DNA of 64,000 bases from Diaminobutyricibacter sp. McL0608 (GTDB taxonomy: Bacteria; Actinomycetota; Actinomycetes; Actinomycetales; Microbacteriaceae). The first letter of the stretch is position 1, and each line of letters begins with the position of its first letter. Both the position numbers and the translations under genes were made by a program. The stretch covers positions 1,426,001-1,490,000 of the forward strand of contig NZ_CP154826.1 of assembly GCF_039613825.1 (NCBI RefSeq). Reading direction: 5' to 3'. Below are positions 1 to 9,462 of the stretch, one piece after another. The notes beneath the pieces are model-generated. The model was not told where the DNA came from. It saw nothing but the letters and a program-made list of their open reading frames with translations, and searched no databases.

Positions 1-2
1 TC

Positions 3-986
3 AAGGTCCTGGATGCGGTCGCAGCCTCCTCGGATCTCTCGTTCGAGAAGACCCACTTCTCGCTCGGTGCGCAGCGTTTCCTCGATACGGGCGACGTGCT
101 GACCGACGACGATCTCGCGGCGATTGCGCAGCACCATGCGATCCTGCTCGGAGCCGTCGGCGGGGTTCCCGGCGACCCGCGACTCGCGAACGCGAACATC
201 GAGCGCGGCCTTCTGCTGAAGCTCCGGTTCTCGCTCGACCACTACGTGAACCTGCGGCCCACCCGACTGTTCCCCGGCATCGCGAGCCCGCTCACCGAAC
301 CGGGCGAGGTCGATTTCGTCGTCGTGCGCGAGGGCACGGAGGGGCCGTACGTCGGAAACGGCGGGGCGATTCGAGTCGGAACGCCGCACGAGGTCGCGAA
401 CGAGGTGTCCGTCAACACGGCATTCGGCGTCGAACGGGTCGTGCGCTTCGCATTCGAGCAGGCGGAGGCCCGCCGCGGCAAGCTGACGCTCGTGCACAAG
501 ACCAACGTCCTCACGTTCTCCGGGAGCCTCTGGAAACGCACGGTGGATGCGGTGGCGGCCGAGCATCCGTCGGTCGCCGTTGACTACCTCCACGTCGATG
601 CCGCCACCATATTTCTCGTGACGAATCCTGCTAGATTCGATGTCATCGTCACGGACAACCTCTTCGGCGACATTCTCACCGATCTCGCGGCCGCAATCAG
701 CGGTGGCATCGGACTGGCGGCCTCGGGCAACATCAACCCGACTGGCGCCTTCCCCAGCATGTTCGAGCCGGTTCACGGGTCGGCTCCCGACATCGCGGGC
801 CAGCAGAAGGCCGATCCCACTGCGGCGATCCTCTCTGTCGCACTGCTGCTCCGGCACCTCGGAGCAGCAGACGATGCAGACCGGGTGGATCGCGCTGTGA
901 CGGCCGATCTGGCAGCCAGAGGTTCGTCGCCACGGTCGACCGCCGAAATCGGCGACGCAATCGTGGCACTGCTGACGCAGAATTAG
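3..986 (+). CDS. leuB: 3-isopropylmalate dehydrogenase, 5' end cut by window
   Basis: Oxidatively decarboxylates 3-isopropylmalate with NAD in leucine biosynthesis (cytoplasm). The frame is open from base 3, so the true start lies upstream of the window. Family signatures are GAVGG, the substrate-binding arginines in [17 protein letters not shown], the metal-binding aspartates in [10 protein letters not shown] and the NAD-site motif [13 protein letters not shown]. About 327 residues are visible against a usual length near 350, so only the N-terminus is missing. ilvE follows after 24 bases in the same direction, so the two branched-chain genes are probably co-transcribed. Confidence 0.95.
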   Translation, partial: KVLDAVAASSDLSFEKTHFSLGAQRFLDTGDVLTDDDLAAIAQHHAILLGAVGGVPGDPRLANANIERGLLLKLRFSLDHYVNLRPTRLFPGIASPLTEPGEVDFVVVREGTEGPYVGNGGAIRVGTPHEVANEVSVNTAFGVERVVRFAFEQAEARRGKLTLVHKTNVLTFSGSLWKRTVDAVAAEHPSVAVDYLHVDAATIFLVTNPARFDVIVTDNLFGDILTDLAAAISGGIGLAASGNINPTGAFPSMFEPVHGSAPDIAGQQKADPTAAILSVALLLRHLGAADDADRVDRAVTADLAARGSSPRSTAEIGDAIVALLTQN

Positions 987-1010
987 ATCACCAGCTCTCA
1001 AAGGAATGTC

Positions 1011-2129
1011 ATGACCGCTCCTACCGCAACAGAAACCGCACCGGCCGCACTCGACTTCGCCGTGACCCGCAACCTCGCCGCACGCGGGCGACCGGAGCGC
1101 GACGAGATCCTGGCCAACCCGGGCTTCGGAAACTACTTCACCGACCACATGGTCGACATCTGCTGGTCTGCCAAGGGCGGGTGGCACCGTCCGCGCGTGT
1201 CGCCCTACGGCCCCATCCAGCTGGAGCCGTCGGCGGCGGTCCTGCATTATGCGCAGGAGGTCTTCGAAGGGCTCAAGGCGTACCGCCACGAAGACGGCTC
1301 GATCTGGACCTTCCGGCCTGAAGCGAACGCGGCGCGCATGCAGCGGTCGGCGCACCGGCTCGCACTTCCGGAACTGCCTGTCGAGTACTTCCTCCAGTCG
1401 CTGAAGCAGCTCGTCGCCGTCGACGGCGACTGGGTGCCGAACGGCGGGGAGACCAGTCTCTACCTGCGGCCCTTCATGTTCGCCAAGGAGGCGTTCCTCG
1501 GCGTGCGTCCGGCGAACAAGGTGGCGTACTACGTCATCGCCAGCCCGGCCGGCGCCTACTTCCCGGGAGGTGTCAGCCCGGTCTCCATCTGGCTGTCCGA
1601 CCACTATTCGCGTGCAGGCAAGGGCGGCACGGGAGCGGCGAAGACGGGCGGCAACTACGCATCGAGCCTGCTTCCGCAGTCCGAGGCGTACGAGCACGGG
1701 TGCGCACAGGTGCTCTTCCTCGACTCGACCGAGGGCAAGTACCTCGAGGAGCTCGGCGGGATGAACGTGGTGCTGGTCTACAAGGACGGCACGCTCGTGA
1801 CCCCGCAGTCGGAGAGCATCCTCGAAGGGATCACGCTGAACTCGGTGCTCCAGCTCGCGCGTGATCGAGGCCACAAGGTCGAGGAGCGGCGCGTGACGAT
1901 CGACGAGTGGCGCGTGGGCTACGAGTCGGGCGATATCGTCGAGGTCTTCGCCTGCGGGACCGCGGCCGTCATCACGCCGATCGGTGAACTCAAGGCCGAG
2001 GGCTTCACGCTCGGCGACATCACCGCCCCCGCGGGTGAGCTCACGATGTCCCTTCGGCAGGAGCTGACCGACATCCAGTACGGCCGTCGTCCCGACCGCC
2101 ACGGCTGGATGATGCGCCTCGACGCCTGA
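1011..2129 (+). CDS. ilvE: Branched-chain amino acid aminotransferase
   Basis: Fold-type IV PLP enzyme that makes leucine, isoleucine and valine from their 2-oxo acids with glutamate. The 372 residues match the usual class IV length. Visible landmarks are EVFEGLKAYR, LYLRPFMF, the PLP lysine in TGAAKTGGNYASS and EELGGMNVV. The ATG is preceded by AAAGGA with five bases of spacing. It follows leuB and ends just before a strong bidirectional terminator, so it closes that operon. Confidence 0.97.
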   Translation: MTAPTATETAPAALDFAVTRNLAARGRPERDEILANPGFGNYFTDHMVDICWSAKGGWHRPRVSPYGPIQLEPSAAVLHYAQEVFEGLKAYRHEDGSIWTFRPEANAARMQRSAHRLALPELPVEYFLQSLKQLVAVDGDWVPNGGETSLYLRPFMFAKEAFLGVRPANKVAYYVIASPAGAYFPGGVSPVSIWLSDHYSRAGKGGTGAAKTGGNYASSLLPQSEAYEHGCAQVLFLDSTEGKYLEELGGMNVVLVYKDGTLVTPQSESILEGITLNSVLQLARDRGHKVEERRVTIDEWRVGYESGDIVEVFACGTAAVITPIGELKAEGFTLGDITAPAGELTMSLRQELTDIQYGRRPDRHGWMMRLDA

Positions 2130-2135
2130 TCGCAT

Positions 2136-2195
2136 CCCAATCTGACGAGAGCGGCCCCTCGATTCGGTTCGAAGGGCCGCTCTCGTCAGATTGGG
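2136..2195. terminator. Perfect 22-bp inverted repeat between convergent genes
   Basis: Arms 2136-2157 and 2174-2195 are exact reverse complements (left arm begins CCCAATCTGACGAGAG) around a 16-base loop. It lies between the ilvE stop (2129) and the stop of the opposite-strand aminotransferase (2200), so it can serve both as a terminator. There is no long U tract. Confidence 0.85.
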
Positions 2196-2199
2196 GCCG

Positions 2200-3267
2200 C
2201 TAACGGCCGATCGTGCGCGCTACGGCGTCCACGTCGTCGGTCGTGTTCCAGAGATGGAATGCGACTCGGGCGCGACCGGCGCGCCCCGATGCGCGGATGC
2301 CCGCAGCGGTGAGCGACGCAAGATCGTTGCCGTCGCCGTCGGGCCACGTGACGATGGCCTGGCCGTTCGCCTCGAGTCCCAGTCGCTCGCAGAGCGCGTC
2401 GCCGAGCCCGGAGGCGTGTGCGTGCACGGCGTTGATGTCGAGTCGCCGGAAGAAGTCGAGCGATGCGGCGGTGCCCGGCCACACGGGCCACGCGGGGGAG
2501 ACGTCGAAGCGTCGCGCATCCGTCGCCAGCGCCATGTCGGGACCGTAGCAGGACGCCCACGGGTTGTCGCCCGCGTACCAGCCGGCGTGGATGGGACGCA
2601 GTACAGGGTCGATCTCCTCGCCGACGAACAGGAACGCGGACCCGCGCGGCGCGCAGAGCCACTTGTAGGCGCTGCAGGCCAGAACGTCGAACCGCGCCGC
2701 GTCGACCGGGTGCCATCCGGCGGCCTGGGTCGCGTCGCAGAAGGTGAATGCCTGGTTGTCACGCGCTGCTGTCACCACCGCGTCGACATCCGCGATCTCA
2801 CCGGTCGCGGACTGGACCAGCGAGAACGCGACCAGCCAGGTGCTCGGCCCGATCGAATCGGCCAGCGAAGCGAGCGGGACGTGCCGCACCGTGACGCCAC
2901 GATGGGCCTGGACGACGAACGGGAAGACGATCGAACTGAAGTCGCCTTCGACGCAGACGATCTCGGCACCGTCGGGTGCCGCCGCCGCGACGATGCTCGC
3001 CAGCACGGACACCTGTGAGCCGATCGCCACCCGGCTCGGTTCGACGTGGACGAGCTCGGCGAAGGATGCTCGACCGGACGCGACCGGGATGTCGTAGCGG
3101 TCGGCGCGGGTCTCGCCGCGTTCCCAGGTGTCGAGGTCGGCGCGCGTCGCGGCCATCGTCTCGTGCAGCGGAAGGCCCTGGGTGCATGCCGCGAGGTAGC
3201 GCGGGCCGGCGGTGAAGTGGGCGCGCGCCTCGTCGATGGTGATGCGCTCGAGGGTCTGGCTGGGCAT
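2200..3267 (-). CDS. Class V aminotransferase, PLP-dependent
   Basis: Fold-type I PLP enzyme of the class V (cysteine desulfurase/kynureninase-like) superfamily, 355 residues from the ATG at 3267. The cofactor lysine is in SAYKWLCAPRGSAF and the PLP-ring aspartate in FCDATQAAGWHP. The substrate cannot be read from sequence. An in-frame ATG at 3291 would add eight residues, but I prefer 3267 because the family domain begins right after it. It diverges from a LysR gene across 81 bases, so that regulator probably controls it. Confidence 0.8.
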   Translation of the reverse strand: MPSQTLERITIDEARAHFTAGPRYLAACTQGLPLHETMAATRADLDTWERGETRADRYDIPVASGRASFAELVHVEPSRVAIGSQVSVLASIVAAAAPDGAEIVCVEGDFSSIVFPFVVQAHRGVTVRHVPLASLADSIGPSTWLVAFSLVQSATGEIADVDAVVTAARDNQAFTFCDATQAAGWHPVDAARFDVLACSAYKWLCAPRGSAFLFVGEEIDPVLRPIHAGWYAGDNPWASCYGPDMALATDARRFDVSPAWPVWPGTAASLDFFRRLDINAVHAHASGLGDALCERLGLEANGQAIVTWPDGDGNDLASLTAAGIRASGRAGRARVAFHLWNTTDDVDAVARTIGR

Positions 3268-3336
3268 AGATCCAGCGTGAGGCAAACTCATTCATTCGAC
3301 CAGAGCCAGTGTGTGATTGAAAACATAGCTTTGCAT

Positions 3337-3342
3337 TATGAT
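3337..3342 (+). promoter_or_regulatory. -10 box of leaderless LysR gene
   Basis: TATGAT followed by exactly six bases and then the ATG at 3349. Transcription would start at or next to the start codon. The surrounding 3315-3345 is AT-rich, unlike its neighbours, and contains CATA-N9-TATG, a loose LysR-type inverted repeat. Confidence 0.55.
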
Positions 3343-3348
3343 TCAGAA

Positions 3349-4314
3349 ATGACCCTCGAAGCCGACGCCATCCACCTCGACCTCGACTCGCACGCGCTTC
3401 GCGTGGTGAGGGCCGTCGGCGACCACGGAAGCATCACCGGCGCCGCCCGGGCGCTCGGCTACAGCCAGCCCGCGATCAGCCAGCATCTCAAGCGACTCGA
3501 AGCCCGCATCGGCATGCCGGTCGTCTCCCGCGTCGGTCGCGGGGTCGCCCTCACCGAGGCCGGACGCGTGCTCGCACGGCACGCCTCGACCGTCACGACG
3601 GCACTCGACGCCGCCGCCGGAGAACTCGCCGACCTGTCCGGTCTCCGTTCGGGGCGGGTGCGAATCGCGGCGTTCCCTTCGGCGTCATCGACGATCATTC
3701 CCCGGCTGCTCCGCACGATGGCGGGCACGCATCCCGGCGTCCGGATCACCTACACGGAGGCCGAACCGCCGGAGGCGGTGCAGTCGGTGCGCACCCAGGC
3801 CGCAGACCTCGCGATCACGTTCAGCTACCCCGGCGACCGCGTCGACCCCCACCGGGAGAGCGCGCGCGGGCTCGCCGTCGTGCCCGTCTGGTTCGATGAG
3901 ATGGTGGTCGCGCTCCCGGTCGACCATCCACTCGCCGCCGAGCCGACCGTCGACCTCGCGGCTCTCGCCGGGGAGGCGTGGATCGCCGGATGCCCGCGCT
4001 GCCGCGGCCACCTGCTCGAGCTCACCGACCAGTGCGACTACAGCCCCCGCATCGCCTACGAGACCGACAACTTCATCGCCGTGCTGAGCATGGTCGCCGA
4101 ACGTGTGGGGGTCGCGCTCCTGCCGTCGCTGGCCGTCGCATCCGCAGGGCTGCACCCAGGCGTCGTCGTGCGCCCCACCTCCAACCGGGATCGACGCACC
4201 GTGAACCTCGTCGGCTCGGTCGGCGCGGACCAGGTTCCGGCGATAGCCGCTACCGCCGACGTGCTCCTCAACCTCGACGCAAGCGAGTGGATGCTCAGCT
4301 CCGCCGATCGCTAG
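3349..4314 (+). CDS. LysR-family transcriptional regulator
   Basis: DNA-binding regulator of 321 residues. The N-terminal winged HTH covers about residues 8-65 (GSITGAARALGYSQPAISQH), followed by the periplasmic-binding-like effector domain. Two cysteines in CPRCRGHL within the effector domain are unusual but of unknown meaning. The frame stays open upstream to about 3046, but the ATG at 3349 fits both the family N-terminus and the -10 box six bases before it. It diverges from the class V aminotransferase, its likely target. The FAH gene starts ten bases after its stop. Confidence 0.9.
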   Translation: MTLEADAIHLDLDSHALRVVRAVGDHGSITGAARALGYSQPAISQHLKRLEARIGMPVVSRVGRGVALTEAGRVLARHASTVTTALDAAAGELADLSGLRSGRVRIAAFPSASSTIIPRLLRTMAGTHPGVRITYTEAEPPEAVQSVRTQAADLAITFSYPGDRVDPHRESARGLAVVPVWFDEMVVALPVDHPLAAEPTVDLAALAGEAWIAGCPRCRGHLLELTDQCDYSPRIAYETDNFIAVLSMVAERVGVALLPSLAVASAGLHPGVVVRPTSNRDRRTVNLVGSVGADQVPAIAATADVLLNLDASEWMLSSADR

Positions 4315-4317
4315 GCT
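4312..4317 (+). promoter_or_regulatory. -10 box made from the LysR stop codon
   Basis: TAGGCT, then six bases, then the GTG start at 4324. The first three bases are the TAG stop of the LysR gene (4312-4314). This would give a leaderless transcript for the FAH gene. Confidence 0.6.
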
Positions 4318-4323
4318 CGAAGC

Positions 4324-5097
4324 GTGAAGATCGCACGTTTCAGCCATGAAGGCGCACTGTCCTACGGAATCGTCGACGAGAACGAGCTGGTGGTGCTCGC
4401 GGCCGACCCGATGTTCGCCGGATTCGACACCACCGGCGAGCGCGTTCCGCTCAGCAAGGTGAGTTCCCTGCTCGCACCGGTGATCCCGCGCTCGAAGGTG
4501 GTCGCGGTTGGCAAGAACTACCGAGAGCACGCCGCAGAGATGGGCGGAGAAGCTCCGGAGGCGCCGTTGCTCTTCCTCAAGCCGAACACCGCCGTGATCG
4601 GTCCGGGGGACACGATCGTGCTTCCGCCTCAGTCGCAGCAGGTCGACTTCGAGGGCGAGCTGGCGATCGTGATCGGACGCATTGCGAAGAACGTGCCGGC
4701 GGCGAATTTCGCGGACTACGTCTTCGGGTACACCGTCGCGAACGATGTCACCGCTCGCGACCTGCAGAAGACCGACGGGCAGTGGGCGCGGGCCAAAGGA
4801 TTCGACACGTTCTGCCCGCTCGGCCCCGTGATCGAGACGGAATTCGACCCGTCGGTCGCGACGCTGCGCACCCGGGTCAACGGCGAACTGAAGCAGGACG
4901 GCGTTCTCAGCGACATGGTGCACGGCATCGCGGAGATCGTCGAATACGCCTCCAGCGTGTGGACTCTGCTGCCCGCCGACGTGATCCTGACCGGTACGCC
5001 GGCCGGCGTCGGACCCATCGTCGACGGCGACATCGTCGAGATCGAGATCTCGGGGATCGGCTCGCTCAGCAACCCGGTGCGGGCTCGCGCCCGATAG
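4324..5097 (+). CDS. Fumarylacetoacetate hydrolase (FAH) family protein
   Basis: Metal-dependent hydrolase/decarboxylase/isomerase fold, 257 residues. Seen are the metal-binding acids in DFEGELAIVIG and VANDVTARDLQ, the conserved lysine in RAKGFDTFCPLGP, and the C-terminal TGTPAGVGP loop. The family includes 2-hydroxyhepta-2,4-diene-1,7-dioate isomerases and oxaloacetate decarboxylases; the substrate here is not determinable. The start is GTG, and a -10 box six bases upstream suggests a leaderless mRNA. gltX follows. Confidence 0.88.
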   Translation: MKIARFSHEGALSYGIVDENELVVLAADPMFAGFDTTGERVPLSKVSSLLAPVIPRSKVVAVGKNYREHAAEMGGEAPEAPLLFLKPNTAVIGPGDTIVLPPQSQQVDFEGELAIVIGRIAKNVPAANFADYVFGYTVANDVTARDLQKTDGQWARAKGFDTFCPLGPVIETEFDPSVATLRTRVNGELKQDGVLSDMVHGIAEIVEYASSVWTLLPADVILTGTPAGVGPIVDGDIVEIEISGIGSLSNPVRARAR

Positions 5098-5124
5098 CCG
5101 CTCCAGTAGGCTGTAGCCCGCCAG

Positions 5125-5130
5125 TAGGAT
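5125..5130 (+). promoter_or_regulatory. Candidate -10 box of gltX
   Basis: TAGGAT nine bases before the gltX ATG; another TAGGCT sits at 5107-5112. Either would give a leader of fewer than about 25 bases. No clear Shine-Dalgarno sequence precedes the ATG. Confidence 0.4.
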
Positions 5131-5139
5131 GGGCAGCGT

Positions 5140-6660
5140 ATGTCTGACTCCACTGCGCACCCTTTCTCAACGGCGACCGGCGCTGACGTTCGCGTCCGCT
5201 TCTGCCCGTCGCCGACCGGCACCCCGCACGTCGGCCTGATCCGCACCGCCCTGTTCAACTGGGCGTATGCGCGGCACACCGGCGGCAAGCTGATCTTCCG
5301 CATCGAAGACACTGATGCTGCCAGGGACAGCGAAGAGAGCTACGCGATGATCATCGACGCGCTCACCTGGCTCAACCTGAACTGGGATGAGGGTGTCGAC
5401 GTCGGCGGGCCCAACGAGCCATACCGCCAGTCGCAGCGCTACGACATCTACCGTGGCGTGATCGAGCAGCTCAAGGCATCCGGGCACATCTATGAGAGCT
5501 TCGCCACCGGCGAGGAGATCGAGGCCCGCAACGTCTCGCTCGGGCGCGACCCGAAGCTCGGGTACGACAACTTCGAGCGCGACCTGACCGAGGACCAGCG
5601 CGCGGCGTTCCGCGCCGAGGGTCGCGAGCCTGCGCTGCGGCTGCGGGTCCCCGACACCGACCTCAGCTTCCACGACCTCGTGCGCGGCGAGATCACCTTC
5701 CCGGCCGGCTCGTTCAGCGACTTCGTCGTGGTGCGCCCGAACGGGCATCCGCTCTACACGTTCGTCAACCCCGTGGACGACGCGCTGATGGGCGTCACCG
5801 ACGTGCTCCGCGGCGAAGACCTGCTGTCGTCGACTCCTCGTCAGATCGCGCTATATCACGCGCTCATCGACATCGGCATCACCACGTTCATCCCGCGTTT
5901 CGGCCACCTCCCGTACGTGATGGGCGAGGGCAACAAGAAGCTCTCGAAGCGCGACCCCGAATCGAACCTCTTCCACCACCGCGACCGCGGATTCATCCCC
6001 GAGGGGCTGGTCAACTACCTCGCCCTGCTCGGCTGGTCGCTGACCCACGACCGCGACGTCTTCTCCACCGACGAGATGGTCGCTGCGTTCGATGTGGTGA
6101 ACGTGAATCCCAACCCGGCCCGCTTCGACGTGAAGAAGGCCGAGTCGATCAACGGAGACCACATCCGCCTGCTCGACGTCGACGACTTCGCTGCGCGCAC
6201 CGTGCCCTACCTCGTCGCCGCCGGCGTGCTCTCCGAGCCGATCAGCGACGACGATGCGGCGATCCTCTCCGCGGCCGCTCCGCTCGTCCAGGAGCGTGTG
6301 CAGCTGCTCGGGGAGACTCCGGGGATGCTCGGTTTCCTGTTCACGGAGGCTTCCGCGCTCATCGTGGAGGATGACGCGCGCGCATCCCTCCCCGCCAACG
6401 CCGGTGAGATCCTCGCCGCGTCGCTCGGCGCACTGGAGTTGGTGCGCGAGGCGGAGTGGACTCACGACGTGATCGAGTCCGCCCTGCGCGACGCACTCAT
6501 CGACGGTCTCGCGCTCAAGCCGCGCGTCGCGTTCGGGCCGCTGCGTGTCGCCGTCTCCGGCCGCCGGATCTCGCCACCACTCTTCGAGTCCATGCAGATC
6601 CTGGGCAAACCCGAGACCCTTGCGCGACTCGACCGGCTCTCCGCCTCGCTGCTCGGCTGA
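5140..6660 (+). CDS. gltX: Glutamyl-tRNA synthetase
   Basis: Charges tRNA-Glu (and tRNA-Gln as well in bacteria that use the transamidation route). Class I synthetase of 506 residues, a normal length. The HIGH-type motif is in [18 protein letters not shown] and the KMSKS-type loop is [11 protein letters not shown]. The C-terminal third is the helical anticodon-binding part. Its substrate tRNA-Glu and a tRNA-Gln gene both lie in this window. A flavoprotein gene follows after 12 bases. Confidence 0.97.
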   Translation: MSDSTAHPFSTATGADVRVRFCPSPTGTPHVGLIRTALFNWAYARHTGGKLIFRIEDTDAARDSEESYAMIIDALTWLNLNWDEGVDVGGPNEPYRQSQRYDIYRGVIEQLKASGHIYESFATGEEIEARNVSLGRDPKLGYDNFERDLTEDQRAAFRAEGREPALRLRVPDTDLSFHDLVRGEITFPAGSFSDFVVVRPNGHPLYTFVNPVDDALMGVTDVLRGEDLLSSTPRQIALYHALIDIGITTFIPRFGHLPYVMGEGNKKLSKRDPESNLFHHRDRGFIPEGLVNYLALLGWSLTHDRDVFSTDEMVAAFDVVNVNPNPARFDVKKAESINGDHIRLLDVDDFAARTVPYLVAAGVLSEPISDDDAAILSAAAPLVQERVQLLGETPGMLGFLFTEASALIVEDDARASLPANAGEILAASLGALELVREAEWTHDVIESALRDALIDGLALKPRVAFGPLRVAVSGRRISPPLFESMQILGKPETLARLDRLSASLLG

Positions 6661-6672
6661 GCGGAGCAGGAG

Positions 6673-7641
6673 ATGTCGACGCCGGATGAGCGACTGGACG
6701 TCATCGTCATCGGCGGCGGCCCGGGTGGGCTGTCCGCAGCCTTGAACCTGGTGCGCGCCCGCCGGCGCACCCTGGTGGTCGACAGCAACCGCCCGCGCAA
6801 CGCGGCGACTCTGCTGGCCCGCGGTTTCCTCTCGCGCGACGGCATCTCGCCGCTCGAGCTCCGCAAGCTCGGCCGTGACGAGATCGAACGCTACGACGAA
6901 GGCGAAGTCGTCTTCGCCGTCGTCGACGAGGTTCGTGCCCTCGAGGGCGGTGGCTTCGGAGTTCACGCGCGAGGCGTGCGCGGTTCTGCGGACATCGATG
7001 CGACGGCGTCAGTCATCCTGATCGCCAGCGGACTCTCCGAGACGCTGCCGGACATCCCGAGCATCCGCGCCTACTACGGCACCCAGCTGCACAGCTGCGT
7101 GGAATGCGACGGTTACGAGAAATCGGATGCGGCACTGGCGCTCATCGGCGAGACCGACGACCTCGCCGAGCGGGCGTTGTTGCTCAGCCAGTGGTCGAGC
7201 GACCTCATCGTCTTCACCAATGGCGTCGGAACGGTCACCGATGACGAGGAGCGGCTTCTGGCTGCTCGCGGTGTATCCGTGAATCGCCGTCCGATCGACG
7301 ACATCGAGGGGGAGCGCGGAGTGATGACGGGCATCCGCCTCAAAGACGGAAGTGTCGTCGAACGTATCGGTGGATTCGTCCGTCCCCTCTGGTCGCCCAC
7401 ACTCGACTACGTGGACGGCCTGGGGCTGGAACGCGATGAATCGGGGCTCATCGTTGTCGACGCGAGAGGGCGCACATCCGTGCCCGGTGTGTACGCGGCG
7501 GGGGACTCGACACCGCCCGGCCCGCAGCAACTGATCGTCGCCGCCGGGGCCGGAGCAGTCGTCGCCGCGGCCGTGAATCGTGACCTGATCGGGCAGTCCG
7601 TTGCTGAGGCTACGTCGGTTTTGGCTGGGCCCTCTCAGTAG
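6673..7641 (+). CDS. Thioredoxin-reductase-like FAD/NAD(P) oxidoreductase
   Basis: 322-residue two-dinucleotide-fold flavoprotein. FAD binding is shown by GGGPGGLSAALNL near residue 13 and by the C-terminal AAGDSTPPGPQQ segment. A CVEC pair followed by DGYE occupies the place of the redox-active CxxC of thioredoxin reductases, so it may reduce a disulfide partner. No thioredoxin gene is next to it and the partner is unknown. It lies 12 bases after gltX and is probably in the same transcript. Confidence 0.82.
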   Translation: MSTPDERLDVIVIGGGPGGLSAALNLVRARRRTLVVDSNRPRNAATLLARGFLSRDGISPLELRKLGRDEIERYDEGEVVFAVVDEVRALEGGGFGVHARGVRGSADIDATASVILIASGLSETLPDIPSIRAYYGTQLHSCVECDGYEKSDAALALIGETDDLAERALLLSQWSSDLIVFTNGVGTVTDDEERLLAARGVSVNRRPIDDIEGERGVMTGIRLKDGSVVERIGGFVRPLWSPTLDYVDGLGLERDESGLIVVDARGRTSVPGVYAAGDSTPPGPQQLIVAAGAGAVVAAAVNRDLIGQSVAEATSVLAGPSQ

Positions 7642-7649
7642 GCTAAAGT
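7621..7649 (+). promoter_or_regulatory. Putative tRNA-Gln promoter
   Basis: TTGGCT (7621-7626), a 17-base spacer, then TAAAGT (7644-7649), 32 bases before the mature tRNA 5' end. The -35 box is inside the preceding coding region. Confidence 0.45.
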
Positions 7650-7681
7650 TGACACTCGGCCCGGACTTCGGTGTGGGCCAG

Positions 7682-7753
7682 TGGGGTATGGTGTAATTGG
7701 CAACACGGCTGATTCTGGTTCAGTTGTTCTTGGTTCGAGTCCAGGTACCCCAG
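7682..7753 (+). tRNA. tRNA-Gln (anticodon CTG)
   Basis: The 72-base cloverleaf has a 7-bp acceptor stem TGGGGTA/TACCCCA, anticodon stem GCTGA/TCAGT with the loop carrying CTG, a T-arm with GGTTCGAGTCC and discriminator G. The CCA end is not encoded. Confidence 0.96.
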
Positions 7754-7782
7754 CTTTCGAAAGCGAAACCAGCGAATGAGAC

Positions 7783-7804
7783 CCCCGAGAAATCGGGGTT
7801 TTCT
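7783..7804 (+). terminator. Rho-independent terminator after tRNA-Gln
   Basis: Stem CCCCGA (7783-7788) pairs with TCGGGG (7793-7798) around GAAA, followed by TTTTCT. It lies 30 bases after the tRNA. Confidence 0.85.
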
Positions 7805-8067
7805 GCGTTGTACGCCGCAATAACACTGGGATCTTCGCCGTCGTGGCGGGTTCGAAGACTGCGGATGAAAGCCCAGCCTTTGTCATTGGATGTCACCCGA
7901 AATCCTTCAAGCACCTGGGAGTTTATGTCGAGTAAATGACATTGCTCTGCTGCGACCGGCTCCGCGTCGATGTCATCAATCTGGACATGATTACCCAAGG
8001 CGCGATCCATTTCAATGTCGCGGAGCACGAATAGCCCAGCCGAAGCTCGTAGTCGCTCGACCGCGAT
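7805..8067. other. Stretch without a convincing gene
   Basis: Only one minus-strand reading frame of 102 codons (7720-8028) crosses it. Its last residues come from the antisense of tRNA-Gln, so it is probably not a gene in that form. I see no conserved motif, promoter or repeat. Confidence 0.4.
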
Positions 8068-8340
8068 TCAAGCCTCGTAAGGAAGCCGAGAAGCTCGACT
8101 GGGGGCGAGCTTCGGCTGGCCGTTCTCGTCGAGGACTCGCTTGCCATCGGCCCACTCGAGCAGCCAGGGCGCGATCATGCCGTGGTCGCGTTACAGCTGC
8201 TCCGCGCTGTTCGGGTCGTCGACGGGGTACTGTCCGCGGAAGGCGTCTGCGTTGGATGTCTGTCTGCCGGCGATGGACAACCAGTCGACGGTCGTCGTCC
8301 GGTCTCCAATCGTCCACCGCATCATCCGCGAAGACCACGG
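8068..8340 (-). pseudogene. Decayed coding remnant with an in-frame stop
   Basis: Reading the minus strand, a protein-like sequence runs through AFRGQYPVDDPNSAEQL, hits TAA (8191-8193), and continues in the same frame as a plausible C-terminus (IAPWLLEWADGKRVLDENG) to a stop at 8068. The smooth continuation across the stop suggests an inactivated gene. The family is not recognised and no convincing start is visible. Confidence 0.35.
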
Positions 8341-8598
8341 AGTAGACCGCACATGACGTTGGACCCCGGCGACTGGACCCTCGAGATGATCAAACGCGCC
8401 AGCACGAACGCCGCAAACGGGCAGTGACGGATTGGACCGTCGGGGACTGCTACCCGCGGGAATGGCGCTCGAAACGGCCGGCGGGCGACCCATCTCTATG
8501 TCCCCAGGACGAGAACGAGGATGAGTACAAGGTCGTCTGATCCCCTCGACCCGAATTGGGGAGGGTTCCCGGCCCGGGGTGTCGCTAACCTTCAGCTC

Positions 8599-9096
8599 AT
8601 GGGGGTAAAGATCGAACGCGCCGCCGGCTGGTCCTATTTCGGCTGGTCGGCGGTACTGCTGCTGACTTGGCTGTTCCTCACTTTCGCTCCGATCTGGCAC
8701 CGCTCTGAACTCTCCGACATTCAGTACGAGCGTGTCCCCCTCCAATGGACTGAGTATGTCCAGATCTTCACCGGATCACTGCTTGTCGCAGCTATCTACG
8801 GATGCTTCACGCTGCTTTTCCTGCTGAACCGGAACCGCATGGGACGCATGTCGATCGCGTTCGCGGGCTGCGCTGTCCTGCTCGGGTTCCTGTCGTGGTT
8901 CCTTGCCGTGGTGTCGCTCACTCTCGCTCACGCGGATTGCGCGAACGATTGCGTCTCCTACATCCCTGACCTAGCAGCGTCCGCAACGATAGAGGCTCTG
9001 CTGCTGCCGTTCGCATTGATTCCGCCGGCCGTCTTCCTCATCGCTGTCATCGTCGGGCGAATACTTCAACGCAGGCGTATCACCGCCAACACTTGA
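8599..9096 (+). CDS. Four-helix membrane protein, unknown function
   Basis: 165 residues from the ATG at 8599. Four hydrophobic segments lie near residues 15-33, 53-75, 85-107 and 124-150, with a loop between the last two that holds a CANDC pair. The C-terminus is basic (GRILQRRRI). TAACCT seven bases before this ATG would make it leaderless; an in-frame ATG at 8521 adds 26 hydrophilic residues but has only a poorly spaced GAGG. No family is recognised. Confidence 0.6.
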   Translation: MGVKIERAAGWSYFGWSAVLLLTWLFLTFAPIWHRSELSDIQYERVPLQWTEYVQIFTGSLLVAAIYGCFTLLFLLNRNRMGRMSIAFAGCAVLLGFLSWFLAVVSLTLAHADCANDCVSYIPDLAASATIEALLLPFALIPPAVFLIAVIVGRILQRRRITANT

Positions 9097-9280
9097 AGCA
9101 GCCTGGGTTCTGAGACGGGTGCCGCAGAACCAGTCCGGGTCGCGGCTGCTCGAAGTACTCGAACACCTTCACCACAGCAGGGTCCGCATTTTCGCCCCGG
9201 GACCGAACCCTCACGTACACGGGCTCCGCCTGCTCATCGAACCAGACCGCGATCTCATCGGTGGCGGCGGCGGTGGTCAT
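9080..9280 (-). CDS. Small hypothetical protein, 66 aa
   Basis: Reads MTTAAATDEIAVWFDEQAEP onward, with balanced composition and a CFKC pair at the C-terminus. It converges on the membrane-protein gene with a 17-base overlap. No family is recognised and it could be a chance frame. Confidence 0.35.
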   Translation of the reverse strand: MTTAAATDEIAVWFDEQAEPVYVRVRSRGENADPAVVKVFEYFEQPRPGLVLRHPSQNPGCFKCWR

Positions 9281-9462
9281 GGTGCTGCGGTCTACTCTTT
9301 GCGCCTGTGCATTGTTTTGAGAGCGCTGTGCGAACTGTGTGGTTTTCCTTGACGTTTAACGTGAGCAAGTGTCAGCATTGTGGAAGCGCGAGACACCACT
9401 GTCAGGTGGTCAAGCTGGGCGGGATGCCTCACCAAAGCAGATGACCCACGAGGGGATCACTC

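Noticed and set aside
3685-5160. 491-codon minus-strand frame
   Set aside because: It lies opposite the LysR and FAH genes, both with clear family motifs. High-GC codon bias produces such antisense frames.
7720-8028. 102-codon minus-strand frame across tRNA-Gln
   Set aside because: Its last residues are the antisense of the tRNA, and no ribosome binding site or family is visible. I treat it as chance or decayed.
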